Positions 36,227 to 45,784 of a stretch of 64,000 bases of DNA are shown here, piece by piece. The position numbers and the translations under genes were made by a program. Numbering within the stretch: position 1 is the stretch's first letter; each line of letters starts with the position of its first letter. The stretch is from Pseudomonadota bacterium (GTDB lineage Bacteria; Pseudomonadota; Alphaproteobacteria; Rhizobiales; Aestuariivirgaceae). The notes under the pieces are model-generated. The model worked only from the letters and a program-made list of their open reading frames with translations, was not told where the DNA came from and ran no database searches. Location of the stretch: the NCBI GenBank assembly GCA_963205315.1, contig CAUJIO010000022.1:26434-90433 (forward strand), given 5' to 3'.

Positions 36227-38125
36227 TCAAACGCTCATCTGCATGCCGAGTTCGACCACGCGGTCGGGCGGAATGCGGAAGAACTCGATGGCTCTCGCAG
36301 ACTGATTTGCCAACATGATGAAGATGCGCTGCTGCCAGAACGGCAACGCAGAGCGGGCCGACATGCGCAGCACGCGGCGGCCGAGGAAGTATGACGCCTG
36401 GCGCGGATCGATCTCGAGGCCGAACGGGGCGCAGGCCCTGAGCGCCCTCGGCACGTCGGGCTGTTCCATGTAGCCGAAACGGGCTTCCACCAGCCAGGCG
36501 CCGAGCGGCAGTTGCTTGACGATCACCCTCTCGCCGCCGTCGATACGTGGCTCGCTGGTGGTTTCCGCCGTGATGAAGACCAGGCGGTCATGCAGCACGC
36601 GATTGTGCTTGAGGTTGTGCATCAGAGCGCTGGGCGCATAGACTGGATCGGTCTGCAGGAAGACGGCAGCACCGGCGACGCGCGTCGGCTGGCGGCGCTC
36701 GAGGCTTTCGAGCAGCGGCACGAGTTCAACCGATTCCTTCCGCAGCTTTTCCGCCAGTGCCTGCCGGCCGCGCATCCACGTCACCATCAGCATGATGATG
36801 GTGGCGCCGAGGAGGACGGGCATATAGCCGCCATGCGCGAGCTTCAGACCATTGGCGGCGAGGAACACGGCTTCGATGATGAAGAACAGGATGATCAGCG
36901 GAATGACGAACCAGCGCGGCAGGTTTCTGGATTGCCAGAAGAAGATCAGCGCCAGCACCGAGTCCACGATCATCGAGGTATTGACGGCGATGCCATAGGC
37001 AGAGGCGAGGTTGCTCGATGACTTAAACACCATCACGAGGATTATGACACCCACCAGTAGCATCCAGTTGATCTGGCCGACATAGATCTGGCCTTGTTCT
37101 GTTTCCGACGTGTGGGTGATGTTCATGCGCGGGAATAGGCCAAGCGACATTGCTTGCTGGGCGATTGAAAACGCGCCGGTGATGACGGCCTGCGATGCGA
37201 TCACGGTCACGGCCGTGGCCAGGGCCACCAGAGGGATCAGGCCCCAGCCCGGCGCCATCAGGAAGAACGGGTTATCGACGGATTCAGGGTGCGAAATGAT
37301 GAAGGCGCCCTGACCGAGATAGTTGAGGATCAGTCCGGGAAACACCACGCAGAGCCAGGCGAGGCGGATGGGCTTCGAGCCGAAGTGGCCCATGTCGGCA
37401 TAGAGCGCCTCGCCGCCGGTGACGGCGAGGAACACGCCGCCGAAGACCATCAGGGCGAGGCCCGGGCGTTCGACCAGCATGCCGATGCCATGCAGCGGGT
37501 TGAGGGCCGCGAAGATGTCGAGGTCGTCGAAAATGTGGTTGAAGCCCATGATTCCGAGAATGAGGAACCATGCGGTGGTAATGGGCGCAAACAGCGAGGC
37601 GACGCCTGCTGTGCCCTTGTACTGGAACAGGAACAGCGTGATCAGGATGCCGAGCGTCAAGGGGACGACATAAGGCTCGAACCCGGGATTGATGACGTTG
37701 AGGCCCTCGACGGCGGAGAGCACCGACATCGCCGGCGTGATCATCGCGTCTCCGAAGAAGAAGGCGGCCCCGATGATGCCCATGGCGAGCACGAAGCCAC
37801 CCTTCTTCTGCAGCAACGTCTCGACCAGCACGACGAGCGACAGGATGCCGCCTTCGCCCTTGTTGTCGGCGCGCATCAGGAAGACGACGTATTTCAGCGT
37901 GACGATGAGAATGAGTGCCCAGATCAGCAGTGACGCGACGCCCAGCACCGCGGCGCGCAGGTCTCCGCCGGCGGTGACCACCGGATGCAGCGCTTCGCGC
38001 ATGGCGTAAAGCGGGCTCGTGCCGATGTCGCCGAAGACGACGCCGATCGAGGCAAAGGCAAGTTTCAAAGAGGACTTGTTTGCCGAATGAGACTTGTCGT
38101 GCGGTGGTTCTTTCTGTTGTTCCAT
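36227..38125 (-). CDS. kup: Potassium uptake protein Kup
   Basis: A 632-residue Kup/HAK/KT potassium:proton symporter in the inner membrane. The family signature FASIGVVFGDIGTSPLYAMREAL is near residues 29-51, followed by about 12 helices and a C-terminal cytoplasmic domain (from about 460, for example RVAGAAVFLQTDP). Segments GGEALYADMGHFG and PFFLMAPGWGLIPLV are also typical. It is 20 bases upstream of the PHP gene on the same strand, with mepA and sspB further upstream. Full length and no defects seen. Confidence 0.95.
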   Translation of the reverse strand: MEQQKEPPHDKSHSANKSSLKLAFASIGVVFGDIGTSPLYAMREALHPVVTAGGDLRAAVLGVASLLIWALILIVTLKYVVFLMRADNKGEGGILSLVVLVETLLQKKGGFVLAMGIIGAAFFFGDAMITPAMSVLSAVEGLNVINPGFEPYVVPLTLGILITLFLFQYKGTAGVASLFAPITTAWFLILGIMGFNHIFDDLDIFAALNPLHGIGMLVERPGLALMVFGGVFLAVTGGEALYADMGHFGSKPIRLAWLCVVFPGLILNYLGQGAFIISHPESVDNPFFLMAPGWGLIPLVALATAVTVIASQAVITGAFSIAQQAMSLGLFPRMNITHTSETEQGQIYVGQINWMLLVGVIILVMVFKSSSNLASAYGIAVNTSMIVDSVLALIFFWQSRNLPRWFVIPLIILFFIIEAVFLAANGLKLAHGGYMPVLLGATIIMLMVTWMRGRQALAEKLRKESVELVPLLESLERRQPTRVAGAAVFLQTDPVYAPSALMHNLKHNRVLHDRLVFITAETTSEPRIDGGERVIVKQLPLGAWLVEARFGYMEQPDVPRALRACAPFGLEIDPRQASYFLGRRVLRMSARSALPFWQQRIFIMLANQSARAIEFFRIPPDRVVELGMQMSV

Positions 38126-38171
38126 GGACGCGCCCAGTCGAGCGCTGCTCCCTGTCTCTGTTCCCCGGCGG

Positions 38172-39137
38172 CTATTCGGCCGTCACGACGGCGCGGCATT
38201 CAGCAGGTAGGGCGCTGAGAGTCAAGGGTGGAGCAGGCTTGGGAGGTTTGGCAGGCTTGGCGTTGGGGTCGGGCTTGGGTTTCTTTTTCGGAACCCAGGG
38301 CACATCGCCCATCCAATAGGCCAATTCCTCGCCGCAGCCGTCGCCATCCTTCGGTCGCGCCGGCGCCTGGTTCTTGCAGGTGGGCGAATCCTTCGGGCAG
38401 TTGATGCGGATGTGGAAATGATAGTTGTGCCCGAAGTAGGGACGGACCTTGGCCAGCCATGAGCGGTCGCCAGTGGCCCACTTGCAGAGTTCGGCCTTGA
38501 TCGGCGGGTGCACGAAGATGCGGGCGACCTGCGGATAAGACGCGGCGCGCTTGATGAGCTTGGCATGGGCCGGCGTCCAGACCGAATAGTCCATGGTCTT
38601 GCGGTCCTTGACCACGAGCTTCGCCGACATGTCCTCGCGTTCGCGCTTGGTCAATGTGCGGTTCGGCATCGGCGTCAGCCAGACATCGGCATCGAGGCCG
38701 ACCTGATGGCTGGCGTGGCCGGACAGCATTGGCCCACCGCGCGGCTGGGCAAGATCGCCGACGAGGAGGCCGGGCCAGCCATCGTATTCACGGGCCTCGA
38801 CCGCCAGCTTTTCCACGAGGCTGACGAGTTCCGGGTTGCCCCAGTTGCGGTTTCGCGACAGGCGCATGACTTGCCAGGCGGGACCATCCACTGGCAGCGC
38901 CATGCCGCCGGACATGCAGCCCTTGGCGTAAGATCCAATGGCGCGGGCCTTCATGTTGAGCGTCGGGCCCTTCATTCCGCCAAAGACCTTCTTGGCCGGA
39001 AGTTTCGACAGCGCCTGATCGCTCATTGCAGCCAGGGCCGCCGAGTCGGAAACCGATTGCGCAGCAGCTTGAATTGACAGCATTCCCAAACAGAGCAGGG
39101 CGGGCAGCACCAAGCGGCGAAACATCGAAAGCCTCAT
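38172..39137 (-). CDS. mepA: Penicillin-insensitive murein endopeptidase MepA
   Basis: A 321-residue periplasmic metallopeptidase that cuts peptidoglycan cross-links. A signal peptide ends near IQAAA (residue about 26). Family markers are KGCMSGGMALPVDGPAWQVMRLSRNRNWGNP and the Zn ligands in GHASHQVGLDADVW and HNYHFHIRINCP. The C-terminus adds a Lys/Pro-rich tail (KKKPKPDPNAKPAKPPKP) of about 35 residues. Its ATG overlaps the sspB stop codon (ATGA), so it is translationally coupled to sspB. Confidence 0.92.
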   Translation of the reverse strand: MRLSMFRRLVLPALLCLGMLSIQAAAQSVSDSAALAAMSDQALSKLPAKKVFGGMKGPTLNMKARAIGSYAKGCMSGGMALPVDGPAWQVMRLSRNRNWGNPELVSLVEKLAVEAREYDGWPGLLVGDLAQPRGGPMLSGHASHQVGLDADVWLTPMPNRTLTKREREDMSAKLVVKDRKTMDYSVWTPAHAKLIKRAASYPQVARIFVHPPIKAELCKWATGDRSWLAKVRPYFGHNYHFHIRINCPKDSPTCKNQAPARPKDGDGCGEELAYWMGDVPWVPKKKPKPDPNAKPAKPPKPAPPLTLSALPAECRAVVTAE

Positions 39138-39646
39138 TTCTTGCGGAAATGGTCGAGCGACACGACCTTCGCCGCCTCATCCGGCGCCGGACTATCGGGC
39201 GATTTCGTGTCATCCTCGCCTTCCGGATCGGCTGTGGACTTGAGCTGTCCGTTCTTGGCGGACTCGAGATCCTTGGGCTTGCGTTCGACATTGACGGTTT
39301 CGAACTGCAGGCCGAACTGCACGGCGGGATCGAGGAACCCCTTCACCGCGTCGAAGGGGATGACAAGTTGTTCCGGAACGTTGTCAAACGACAGCTCGAC
39401 CTCGAAGCGGTCGTCATGGACGTTGAGGTTCCAGTACTGGTGCTGGAGCACGATGGTCATTTCCCGAGGGTAGCGGCCAAGGATCTTGGGGCTGAGGCTG
39501 ACGCCCGGGTGCCGGGTGTTGAAGGCAATATAGAAATGATGATCGCCGGGCAGGCCGGTCGTCGCTGCAATGCGGAGTGCGTCACGCACGACACCCTTCA
39601 AGGCGTTCTGGGCGAGCAGGTCATAACGCATCAGGTCTTCGGGCAT
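39134..39646 (-). CDS. sspB: SspB-type ClpXP adaptor
   Basis: A 170-residue alphaproteobacterial SspB, which binds ssrA-tagged proteins and delivers them to the ClpXP protease. The substrate-binding domain (residues 1 to about 115) contains HHFYIAFNTRHPGV and IVLQHQYWNL. After an acidic, Pro/Ser-rich linker, the C-terminal ClpX-binding peptide VVSLDHFRKK is present. The ATG at 39646 is chosen; upstream in-frame starts would add a hydrophobic stretch foreign to the family. It lies about 100 bases downstream of the tmRNA gene on the same strand and overlaps mepA by 4 bases. Confidence 0.9.
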   Translation of the reverse strand: MPEDLMRYDLLAQNALKGVVRDALRIAATTGLPGDHHFYIAFNTRHPGVSLSPKILGRYPREMTIVLQHQYWNLNVHDDRFEVELSFDNVPEQLVIPFDAVKGFLDPAVQFGLQFETVNVERKPKDLESAKNGQLKSTADPEGEDDTKSPDSPAPDEAAKVVSLDHFRKK

Positions 39647-39749
39647 CGTCAAATCCGGAACTGCTTCGATACGGCCCCGTATCATAGCCGTCCGGAGAAG
39701 GCAAAGCCATCCGGAGATCAGGGTCATCGATTGAAAGGGAATTGAGTGC

Positions 39750-40072
39750 CGGCTTCTGTTGCCAGGTGCCGGCGAACCCCGCCTTGAACTGCTAAGCCCA
39801 AGGACTTGATTTCCCTAGCTCAGGCTGCTTACGCAGCCACCGCGACGGGAGCATAGTTGTCGTTGGCAACTATATGTTTAGCCCGATAACGTCGGAACCA
39901 TCACGAGCAAAAAGCCACCCTTTACGCCCTCGTCGATCCTATTTCGCCCCCCTCACAGGCCGCTGGCCTGCAGCGGCCGGTGGTGGAGGCGCCGGGTACT
40001 GCCCCCGGGTCCGATAGGTTTATTGCGGTAACCGTTTATCACCATAGTCATGCCCCTTGCGAGGCGTGACCA
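39750..40072 (-). ncRNA. ssrA: Permuted two-piece tmRNA (ssrA)
   Basis: Transfer-messenger RNA rescues stalled ribosomes and tags the unfinished protein. On the minus strand the acceptor piece comes first: a T-arm (CCGGG-GGCAGTA-CCCGG), acceptor strand CGCCTCC, then ACCA ending at 39981. After a 29-base linker the coding piece starts with GGGGGCG at 39951-39945, pairing over 7 bp with the acceptor strand and giving the G3-U70 pair recognised by alanyl-tRNA synthetase. ATAGG at 39942-39938 can pair with CCTAT at 40018-40014. The tag is ANDNYAPVAVAA. The outer ends (39750 and 40072) are estimates. Alphaproteobacteria are known to have such two-piece tmRNAs. Confidence 0.93.
39829..39867 (-). 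other. tmRNA tag reading frame
   Basis: The resume codon GCC at 39867-39865 starts 13 codons, ANDNYAPVAVAA plus TAA at 39831-39829. The ANDNYA start matches the alphaproteobacterial tag pattern, and the VAVAA end gives the hydrophobic C-terminus that ClpXP recognises. Confidence 0.93.
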
Positions 40073-40076
40073 GAGG

Positions 40077-40105
40077 AATATAGGGGGTGGGGCGCCAGTT
40101 GGGAA
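40077..40105 (-). promoter_or_regulatory. Candidate ssrA promoter
   Basis: TTCCCA, a 17-base spacer and TATATT lie directly before the estimated start of the acceptor piece. The -10 match is good, the -35 match moderate (4 of 6). Confidence 0.35.
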
Positions 40106-40139
40106 GGGTGTCTGCCCGACAATCTTGCCAACAGAGTTT

Positions 40140-40958
40140 TTACGGCGCCTTGAGTGTGCTTGCGGCATTTCCCGCGAGATTCTGCCCGTAGCACTTGAAA
40201 ACGTAGGCGGCTGCAATCGCCATCGCCGTCACCCACACCAGGAAGAATATGGACTGTGTCATCGAAAATACGATGTCGGGTCTCGGCGTCACCACGGCCT
40301 TTGCCAGAGCCCAACTGACGGCAATCTGCAGCAACCATACCGGCAGGCTGACCACCAGCCAGACGAGGAATATCCTGCCTACGCCACGTCCAGTATCGGC
40401 AACGGCATTGCTGAAACTGGCGGCCGATGAGTCCACTGCGAGCGCTGCATAGAGCGGCATGCAAACGAGGAAGAACAGAATACTGATGGCGTAACCAAAG
40501 AAGATCGCCGCGACGGACAGTCCGTAGGGAAGAGTGAACCGTATAATGTCCGATCCCGCGGCGATGACGGTGATCACGTTCGGAACCGCATAAATCAGCG
40601 ACAGGATTGCCGAAAGCAGGGCGATACGGAGGAACCGCCCTGACTTGCCGGGAACGTTTTCACGGCTCGGTTTCTCGCCCAGGAGCTCCCAGCGAAGGAT
40701 GATGAGTGCCAGGAAACTTGCCAACACGGCAAGTACGAGGAGATCCAGCAGCATCCCCGCAAGCAGCCAGATGAGGGAATTCACTCCGGTATAATTGGCG
40801 ATGCCATCATGGACCATGGCGAGGTAGAAGACATTGACGGCGCAGACCGCCACAGCCAAGCCGGCAAACAGGACCGGCATCTGCATCAGGGCTGCAAACG
40901 TCCGTGACCACGCTACACCTGCCACCGGGAAGACCTTCAGCGACTTGAGATTGGCCAT
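40140..40958 (-). CDS. Hypothetical multi-pass membrane protein
   Basis: A 272-residue protein with about six hydrophobic helices (for example [20 protein letters not shown] near 29-48 and [20 protein letters not shown] near 61-80) and a short positively charged N-terminus. I do not recognise a family; the layout resembles uncharacterised membrane proteins with glycerophosphoryl-diester-domain-like helices, but no motif supports that. It sits directly upstream of the tmRNA gene on the same strand and is divergent from thyA with 145 bases between. Confidence 0.75.
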   Translation of the reverse strand: MANLKSLKVFPVAGVAWSRTFAALMQMPVLFAGLAVAVCAVNVFYLAMVHDGIANYTGVNSLIWLLAGMLLDLLVLAVLASFLALIILRWELLGEKPSRENVPGKSGRFLRIALLSAILSLIYAVPNVITVIAAGSDIIRFTLPYGLSVAAIFFGYAISILFFLVCMPLYAALAVDSSAASFSNAVADTGRGVGRIFLVWLVVSLPVWLLQIAVSWALAKAVVTPRPDIVFSMTQSIFFLVWVTAMAIAAAYVFKCYGQNLAGNAASTLKAP

Positions 40959-41103
40959 TCGCGTGGTCCTCTATGCCGTGCCCTGGCGCCACTATAGATC
41001 GACAGGCGCGGTGCTGGCCAGTCCTCGGACCTGCTGCAAGCCGCAATCCACAAGGCCAATCGAGAGTTCGCAAAGCCCTCCGGAATCGTCTAGTTTCCGC
41101 TTC

Positions 41104-41898
41104 ATGAAACAGTATCTCGATCTCATGGCCCATGTCCGCGCGCATGGGTTTGCCAAGGAAGACCGTACAGGCACCGGAACCCTCTCGGTGTTCGGCCACC
41201 AGATGCGCTTCGACCTTGCACAGGGTTTCCCGCTGGTGACGACCAAGAAACTGCACCTGCGTTCGATCATCCACGAATTGCTGTGGTTCATTCGCGGCGA
41301 CACCAACATCAAGTATCTGCACGACAACAAGGTCCGCATCTGGGACGAGTGGGCGGATGCCAATGGCGATCTGGGGCCAGTCTATGGCGCGCAGTGGCGC
41401 TCGTGGCCGGCCCGCGATGGCTCCACCATCGACCAGCTGGGGGACGTCATCGCCCGCATCAGGAAAAATCCGGATTCGCGGCGCCTGATGGTCACGGCGT
41501 GGAATCCGGCGGACGTCGACAAGATGGCGCTGCCGCCTTGCCACTGCCTGTTCCAGTTCTATGTGGCAGGCGGCAAGCTCTCCTGCCAGCTTTACCAGCG
41601 CTCGGCCGATATCTTCCTTGGCGTACCGTTCAACATCGCCTCCTACGCATTGCTAACCCACATGGTGGCGCAGGTGACGGGGCTGAAGGCCGGCGAGTTC
41701 ATCCATACGCTGGGTGACGCGCATCTCTACCGCAACCATCTTGATCAGGCAGATGAGCAACTGAAACGCCAGCCATTGCCGTTGCCACGGCTCATCATCA
41801 AGCGCGACGTGCAGTCCATCGATGACTTCCGTTTCGATGATTTTGAGATCGCTGGCTATGAGTCGCATCCGCATATCGCCGCTCCTGTGGCGGTTTGA
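41104..41898 (+). CDS. thyA: Thymidylate synthase ThyA
   Basis: ThyA makes dTMP from dUMP using methylenetetrahydrofolate and yields dihydrofolate. The 264-residue length is that of the E. coli type enzyme. The catalytic Cys146 is in [12 protein letters not shown], with [32 protein letters not shown] and [18 protein letters not shown] also present. The ATG at 41104 is chosen over far upstream in-frame starts. folA, whose product recycles the dihydrofolate, follows two genes later, with gaps of 2 bases or overlaps throughout, so this is one operon. Confidence 0.97.
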   Translation: MKQYLDLMAHVRAHGFAKEDRTGTGTLSVFGHQMRFDLAQGFPLVTTKKLHLRSIIHELLWFIRGDTNIKYLHDNKVRIWDEWADANGDLGPVYGAQWRSWPARDGSTIDQLGDVIARIRKNPDSRRLMVTAWNPADVDKMALPPCHCLFQFYVAGGKLSCQLYQRSADIFLGVPFNIASYALLTHMVAQVTGLKAGEFIHTLGDAHLYRNHLDQADEQLKRQPLPLPRLIIKRDVQSIDDFRFDDFEIAGYESHPHIAAPVAV

Positions 41899-41900
41899 AA

Positions 41901-42725
41901 ATGGCGGCTCTGGGTGAGGATTTCAGCGGCGGCTGGTTCCGCAGGCTCTATGCTCCCGTCAATCCGACGGGCCTTTGGTGGTCTCTGGTGTTTGCCGCGG
42001 CACTTCTGGCGCTGCATGTGCTTTTGCAGCTGATCTTCTCGGTGATCGCCACGCTTGTGCTGTTCGACGGCGCCTTCGACAACATGCGGATTGCCGTGAA
42101 ATCCAGTCTGATCGCAGTGTTTCCGGCCTCCCTGCTGGTTGCCGCTGCGGGTTGGTTCTTCGCCCAACGCAATGGTGGCGATCCGTTCCGGGTGCTCAGT
42201 CTCGCGCAGCCGCGATTGTCAGCCTCGGGCTGGATCGTGCTCATCGCCGGATTCATAATGGCGATGTATCTGGCGATCATGATCATCGTCACCGTGTTCG
42301 GCATCGATATCAATCAGTACACGCCAGGACCCGACGGCCAATCGCCGCAAGGCGGATCGGCCGGTCTGGTGAAGGAGGCGATGTTCGACATCGCGAATGA
42401 GCCGTGGCTCTTCGCTCTGGTCTTTCCATCGATCGCGCTTGGCGCGCCGATTGCCGAGGAGCTGATCTTCCGCGGACAGTTGTTTGCCGCACTGTCGCAG
42501 ACGAGGCTCGGCATTTCCGGCACCACGTTGGTCACGTCCGCGCTGTGGGCCTCCATGCACATGACGGAACCGCTGCTGTCGGTGGGCCTCATCTTCATCA
42601 TGGGGCTGCTGTTTGGCTGGATGCTTTACCGCTTCGGCAGTCTATGGGTTACCATGGCGTGCCACGCCGCCTGGAATGCCTTCTATGGACTGGTCATCTT
42701 CGCTTCTGCGGGGGCGGCCTCATGA
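41901..42725 (+). CDS. CPBP family intramembrane metalloprotease
   Basis: A 274-residue protein with about seven hydrophobic helices and the CPBP (CAAX-like) motif EEXXFRG, here AEELIFRG (about residue 190), and the later His in SALWASMHM. This family occurs at this place in the rhizobial thyA-folA operon. Its substrates are unknown. Start ATG is 2 bases after the thyA stop, and the stop overlaps the next start (ATGA). Confidence 0.85.
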   Translation: MAALGEDFSGGWFRRLYAPVNPTGLWWSLVFAAALLALHVLLQLIFSVIATLVLFDGAFDNMRIAVKSSLIAVFPASLLVAAAGWFFAQRNGGDPFRVLSLAQPRLSASGWIVLIAGFIMAMYLAIMIIVTVFGIDINQYTPGPDGQSPQGGSAGLVKEAMFDIANEPWLFALVFPSIALGAPIAEELIFRGQLFAALSQTRLGISGTTLVTSALWASMHMTEPLLSVGLIFIMGLLFGWMLYRFGSLWVTMACHAAWNAFYGLVIFASAGAAS

Positions 42726-43198
42726 GTCTTGTCATCCGTCCAGCCGAACCGGGAGACGGCGCAGCCATCCACGCCATGGTCGAGGCGCTGGCGAAATCGC
42801 ATGGCGAACAGGAGCATTTCACCGCGGTTGCGGCGGACTATGAAACAGCGCTGTTTGCCCCCGGCACGATGATTGGTGCTTTCATAGCGGTCTATGGCGG
42901 GGTGCCGGCAGGCTGCGCCATCTGGCATCGCAGTTTTTCCACGTTCCGTGGCAAGGAGACGCTCTATCTCGAGGATCTCTCCGTGTTGCCTGCCTTCCGC
43001 CGGCGTGGCATCGCCCGGGCGCTGCTTGGAGCCATGGCCGGACTGGCGCTGTCGCGCGGTGTTCCCGCCATCAGTTGGCTGATGATGCCGTGGAACGATG
43101 CGGCCCGGAAACTGTACATCGAAGCCGGAGCGGAGATTGAAGAGGGCGTCTGCCTGTGCCGGCTGCATGGGCCTGCTCTGGAAAGGCTGGCAACATGA
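42722..43198 (+). CDS. GNAT-family N-acetyltransferase
   Basis: A 158-residue acetyltransferase. The acetyl-CoA binding motif A is in LYLEDLSVLPAFRRRGIARALLGAM (about residues 80-103), and the start IRPAEPGDGAAIHAMVEAL is typical of GNAT proteins. It overlaps the upstream protease and the downstream folA by 4 bases each (ATGA), so all are translationally coupled. The acceptor substrate is unknown. Confidence 0.88.
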   Translation: MSLVIRPAEPGDGAAIHAMVEALAKSHGEQEHFTAVAADYETALFAPGTMIGAFIAVYGGVPAGCAIWHRSFSTFRGKETLYLEDLSVLPAFRRRGIARALLGAMAGLALSRGVPAISWLMMPWNDAARKLYIEAGAEIEEGVCLCRLHGPALERLAT

Positions 43199-43689
43199 TT
43201 TCGCTGATCGTCGCGGTATCGCGCAACGGCGTCATCGGCCGCGATGGCGGCTTGCCGTGGCATGTCTCCTCCGATCTGAAGCGCTTCAAGGCGATGACCA
43301 TGGGCAAGCCGGTGATCATGGGCCGCAGGACCTGGGAGAGCCTGCCGAAGAGGCCCTTGCCGGGCCGCCGCAATATTGTGATCACGCGGCAAGCAGACTA
43401 TGCGGCGCCCGGCGCCGATGTCGTTGAAAGTGCCGAGGCGGCGCTGGCGCTGTGCAGTGAGGCGCCCGAAGTCGCGGTCATCGGAGGCGGCGAGATCTAC
43501 CGGATGTTCTGGGATCAGGCCGACCGGCTCTATCTGACAGAAATCGATGTCGAGGTTGAGGGCGACACCCGGCTGCCGTTTGTCGATCCGGCTCATTGGG
43601 TCGAGATCGCCCGCGACGTACAGCCCAAGGCGCCGGGCGATACGGCGGGCTTCGTTCTGCGCACCCTCGACAAGATGAAGAAAAATTAA
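43195..43689 (+). CDS. folA: Dihydrofolate reductase FolA
   Basis: FolA reduces dihydrofolate to tetrahydrofolate with NADPH. The 164-residue product contains the N-terminal VAVSRNGVIGRDGGLPWHVSSDLKRFK, GKPVIMGRRTWESLP and VIGGGEIYRMF segments of the family. It overlaps the acetyltransferase stop by 4 bases. It closes the thyA-linked operon; hflK begins 89 bases downstream, where a new promoter may lie. Confidence 0.95.
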   Translation: MISLIVAVSRNGVIGRDGGLPWHVSSDLKRFKAMTMGKPVIMGRRTWESLPKRPLPGRRNIVITRQADYAAPGADVVESAEAALALCSEAPEVAVIGGGEIYRMFWDQADRLYLTEIDVEVEGDTRLPFVDPAHWVEIARDVQPKAPGDTAGFVLRTLDKMKKN

Positions 43690-43778
43690 GCCGTTTCAAT
43701 GCCGTGGACTTTTCCAGGCGCGCTACCTATATCGCATTGATAATCTCGCACGACATGACAAGAAAAAAGGTGACATGA

Positions 43779-44876
43779 ATGCCGTGGAATTCCGAAGGCG
43801 GTGGTGGCGGAAATCAGGGTCCGTGGGGGCAGGGTCCCTGGGGCCAGGGCGGAGGACCCAAGCGTCCCAATCCTGGTGGCGGCAGGGGCGGTCCCAATCC
43901 GCCTGATCTCGATGAACTGCTGCGCAGGGGCCAGGATAAGCTGAAGCAGATCCTGCCGCAGGGTGGTGGCAGTGGCAAGTTTGGCTGGGTCCTGCCGATT
44001 GTGCTGCTCGTCGCATTTGTGGGTTTCAACAGCATCTATCAGGTTCAGCCCGACGAGCGCGGAGTCGTCTTGCGCTTCGGACAATATTCACGCACCGCCG
44101 ATCCGGGCCTGCATTTTGCACTGTGGCCGATCGAGACAATGGAGAAGCCACGCGTCGGCGCTGTCCGCCAGATCAATATCGGCAACGAGGGCAGCGAAGG
44201 ACAGATGCTGACCAGCGACAAGAATATTCTTGGCGTGCCGTTCTCGGTGTTCTGGCGCATCAATGATCCGAAGGGCTACCTCTTCAACGTCGCAGATCCA
44301 GAGCGTACCATTCGTTCCGTATCGCAAAGTGCGATGCGCGAGATCGTCGGCCAAACCAAGGCCCAGGCGATCCTGACGACCGGAAAGAATACGGTCGAGG
44401 CGCAGGTGATGGAAATCACCCAGACGCTGCTCGACGACTACAACTCCGGCGTCACCATCACGGCGATCAATCTGGGCGACGTGCAGCCGCCACCGGATGT
44501 GAAGGACTCGTTCGCTGAAGTCGTGCGCGCCGGTCAGGAACAGCAGCAGCTCATCAATCAGGCCGAGCAGTACCGCAACAAGCAGGTTCGTACAGCAGAG
44601 GGCGAAGCGGCAAAGCTGGTCGAAGATGCCAACGGCTACAAGTCCCAGACGGTTGCCGAAGCGCAGGGTGAAGCAGCACGATTCCTCTCGGTCTACGATC
44701 AGTACAAGAATGCCAAGGATGTGACGCGCGAGCGCATCTTCCTTGAAACAATGGAAAACATCCTGGGCAAGACCAACAAGGTTATCGTCGAGGACGGAGC
44801 GAGCGGGTCGGGGGTCGTACCTTATCTTCCGCTGCCCGAATTGCAGAAACGCGCTTCCGGCGCCACGCAGAACTGA
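43779..44876 (+). CDS. hflK: HflK, FtsH-protease regulator
   Basis: HflK is a band-7/stomatin-type inner-membrane protein that with HflC encloses and regulates the FtsH protease. The 365-residue product has the usual Gly/Trp/Gln-rich N-terminus, a single helix (VLPIVLLVAFVGFNSIYQV, about residues 72-90), the SPFH domain with GVVLRFGQYSRTADPGLHF, and a C-terminal coiled coil (EGEAAKLVEDANGYKSQTVAEAQGEA, in part). hflC follows by 23 bases. A second ATG at 43775 is out of frame and not used. Confidence 0.94.
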   Translation: MPWNSEGGGGGNQGPWGQGPWGQGGGPKRPNPGGGRGGPNPPDLDELLRRGQDKLKQILPQGGGSGKFGWVLPIVLLVAFVGFNSIYQVQPDERGVVLRFGQYSRTADPGLHFALWPIETMEKPRVGAVRQINIGNEGSEGQMLTSDKNILGVPFSVFWRINDPKGYLFNVADPERTIRSVSQSAMREIVGQTKAQAILTTGKNTVEAQVMEITQTLLDDYNSGVTITAINLGDVQPPPDVKDSFAEVVRAGQEQQQLINQAEQYRNKQVRTAEGEAAKLVEDANGYKSQTVAEAQGEAARFLSVYDQYKNAKDVTRERIFLETMENILGKTNKVIVEDGASGSGVVPYLPLPELQKRASGATQN

Positions 44877-44899
44877 GCGCTGAGCAGGAGCACATCATC

Positions 44900-45784
44900 A
44901 TGACCAAGACCATTCTGGGCATTGCCGCTGCCGCCATCGCGGTGCTTCTCTATCTCTCGTATTTCATCGTCGATGAAAAACACAAGGCGCTGGTGCTGCG
45001 CTTCGGCGACATCAATCGCGTCGTCGAAGAGCCGGGGCTGTATTTCAAGCTTCCGTTCGCCGACACGGTCACGCTGGTCGAGGACCGCATCATCATCTGG
45101 GAGAACAACGACCGTCCGGTGCAGGACATCGCATCGCAGGTCTATATCGTCGACGCCATCACGCTCGCCCGCATCAAGGATGCGCGCAAGTTCCGTGAAA
45201 CGTTAGGTGCCGATCTGCTGCAGGCCGAGGCCCGCGTCGCCGCCCGTCTCGATGCGGCGTTGCGGCAGACCTATGGCCGCCGTTCCTTCGATGCCGCCCT
45301 GTCTTCGGACCGCGCCGTGATGATGCGCGAGATCCGCGATCAGGTGCGCACCGAAGCCGACTCGCTCGGCATCGAAATTGTCGACGTGCGGGTGCGCCGT
45401 ACCGATCTGTCCGAGAACGTTCTCGAGCAGACCTACAATCGCATGAAGTCGGAGCGCAATGCGCTGGCCCAGGATATCCGCTCGCAAGGTGAAGCCACCA
45501 AGACGCGGATGAACGCCGAAACTGACCGCACCTATACGGTGAAGCTGGCGGAAGCCCGCAAGCAGGCCGAAATCATCCGCGGCCAGGGCGACGCCGAACG
45601 CAACCGCGTGTTTGCCGAAGCCTTCCAGCGGGATCCGGAATTCTTCAGCTTCTACCGGTCGATGCAGGCCTATGCGAAAAGCCTCGGGACAGATGGCACG
45701 ACAATGGTGCTGAAGCCTCACTCCGAATATTTCAAGTATTTCGGATCCAAAACACCGGCAGCGGCACCGCAACCGCAGCAATGA
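44900..45784 (+). CDS. hflC: HflC, FtsH-protease regulator
   Basis: HflC forms the membrane complex with HflK. The 294-residue product begins with a signal-anchor helix (ILGIAAAAIAVLLYLSYFIV) and the SPFH domain segment KALVLRFGDINRVVEEPGLYFKLP. The later NAETDRTYTVKLAEARKQAE is typical of the family's coiled coil. The stop overlaps the DUF2065 start by 4 bases. Confidence 0.94.
   Translation: MTKTILGIAAAAIAVLLYLSYFIVDEKHKALVLRFGDINRVVEEPGLYFKLPFADTVTLVEDRIIIWENNDRPVQDIASQVYIVDAITLARIKDARKFRETLGADLLQAEARVAARLDAALRQTYGRRSFDAALSSDRAVMMREIRDQVRTEADSLGIEIVDVRVRRTDLSENVLEQTYNRMKSERNALAQDIRSQGEATKTRMNAETDRTYTVKLAEARKQAEIIRGQGDAERNRVFAEAFQRDPEFFSFYRSMQAYAKSLGTDGTTMVLKPHSEYFKYFGSKTPAAAPQPQQ

Noticed and set aside
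39953..40216. 87-codon open frame overlapping the tmRNA gene
   Set aside because: The RNA structure (acceptor stem, tag) explains the sequence; the translated peptide has no features.
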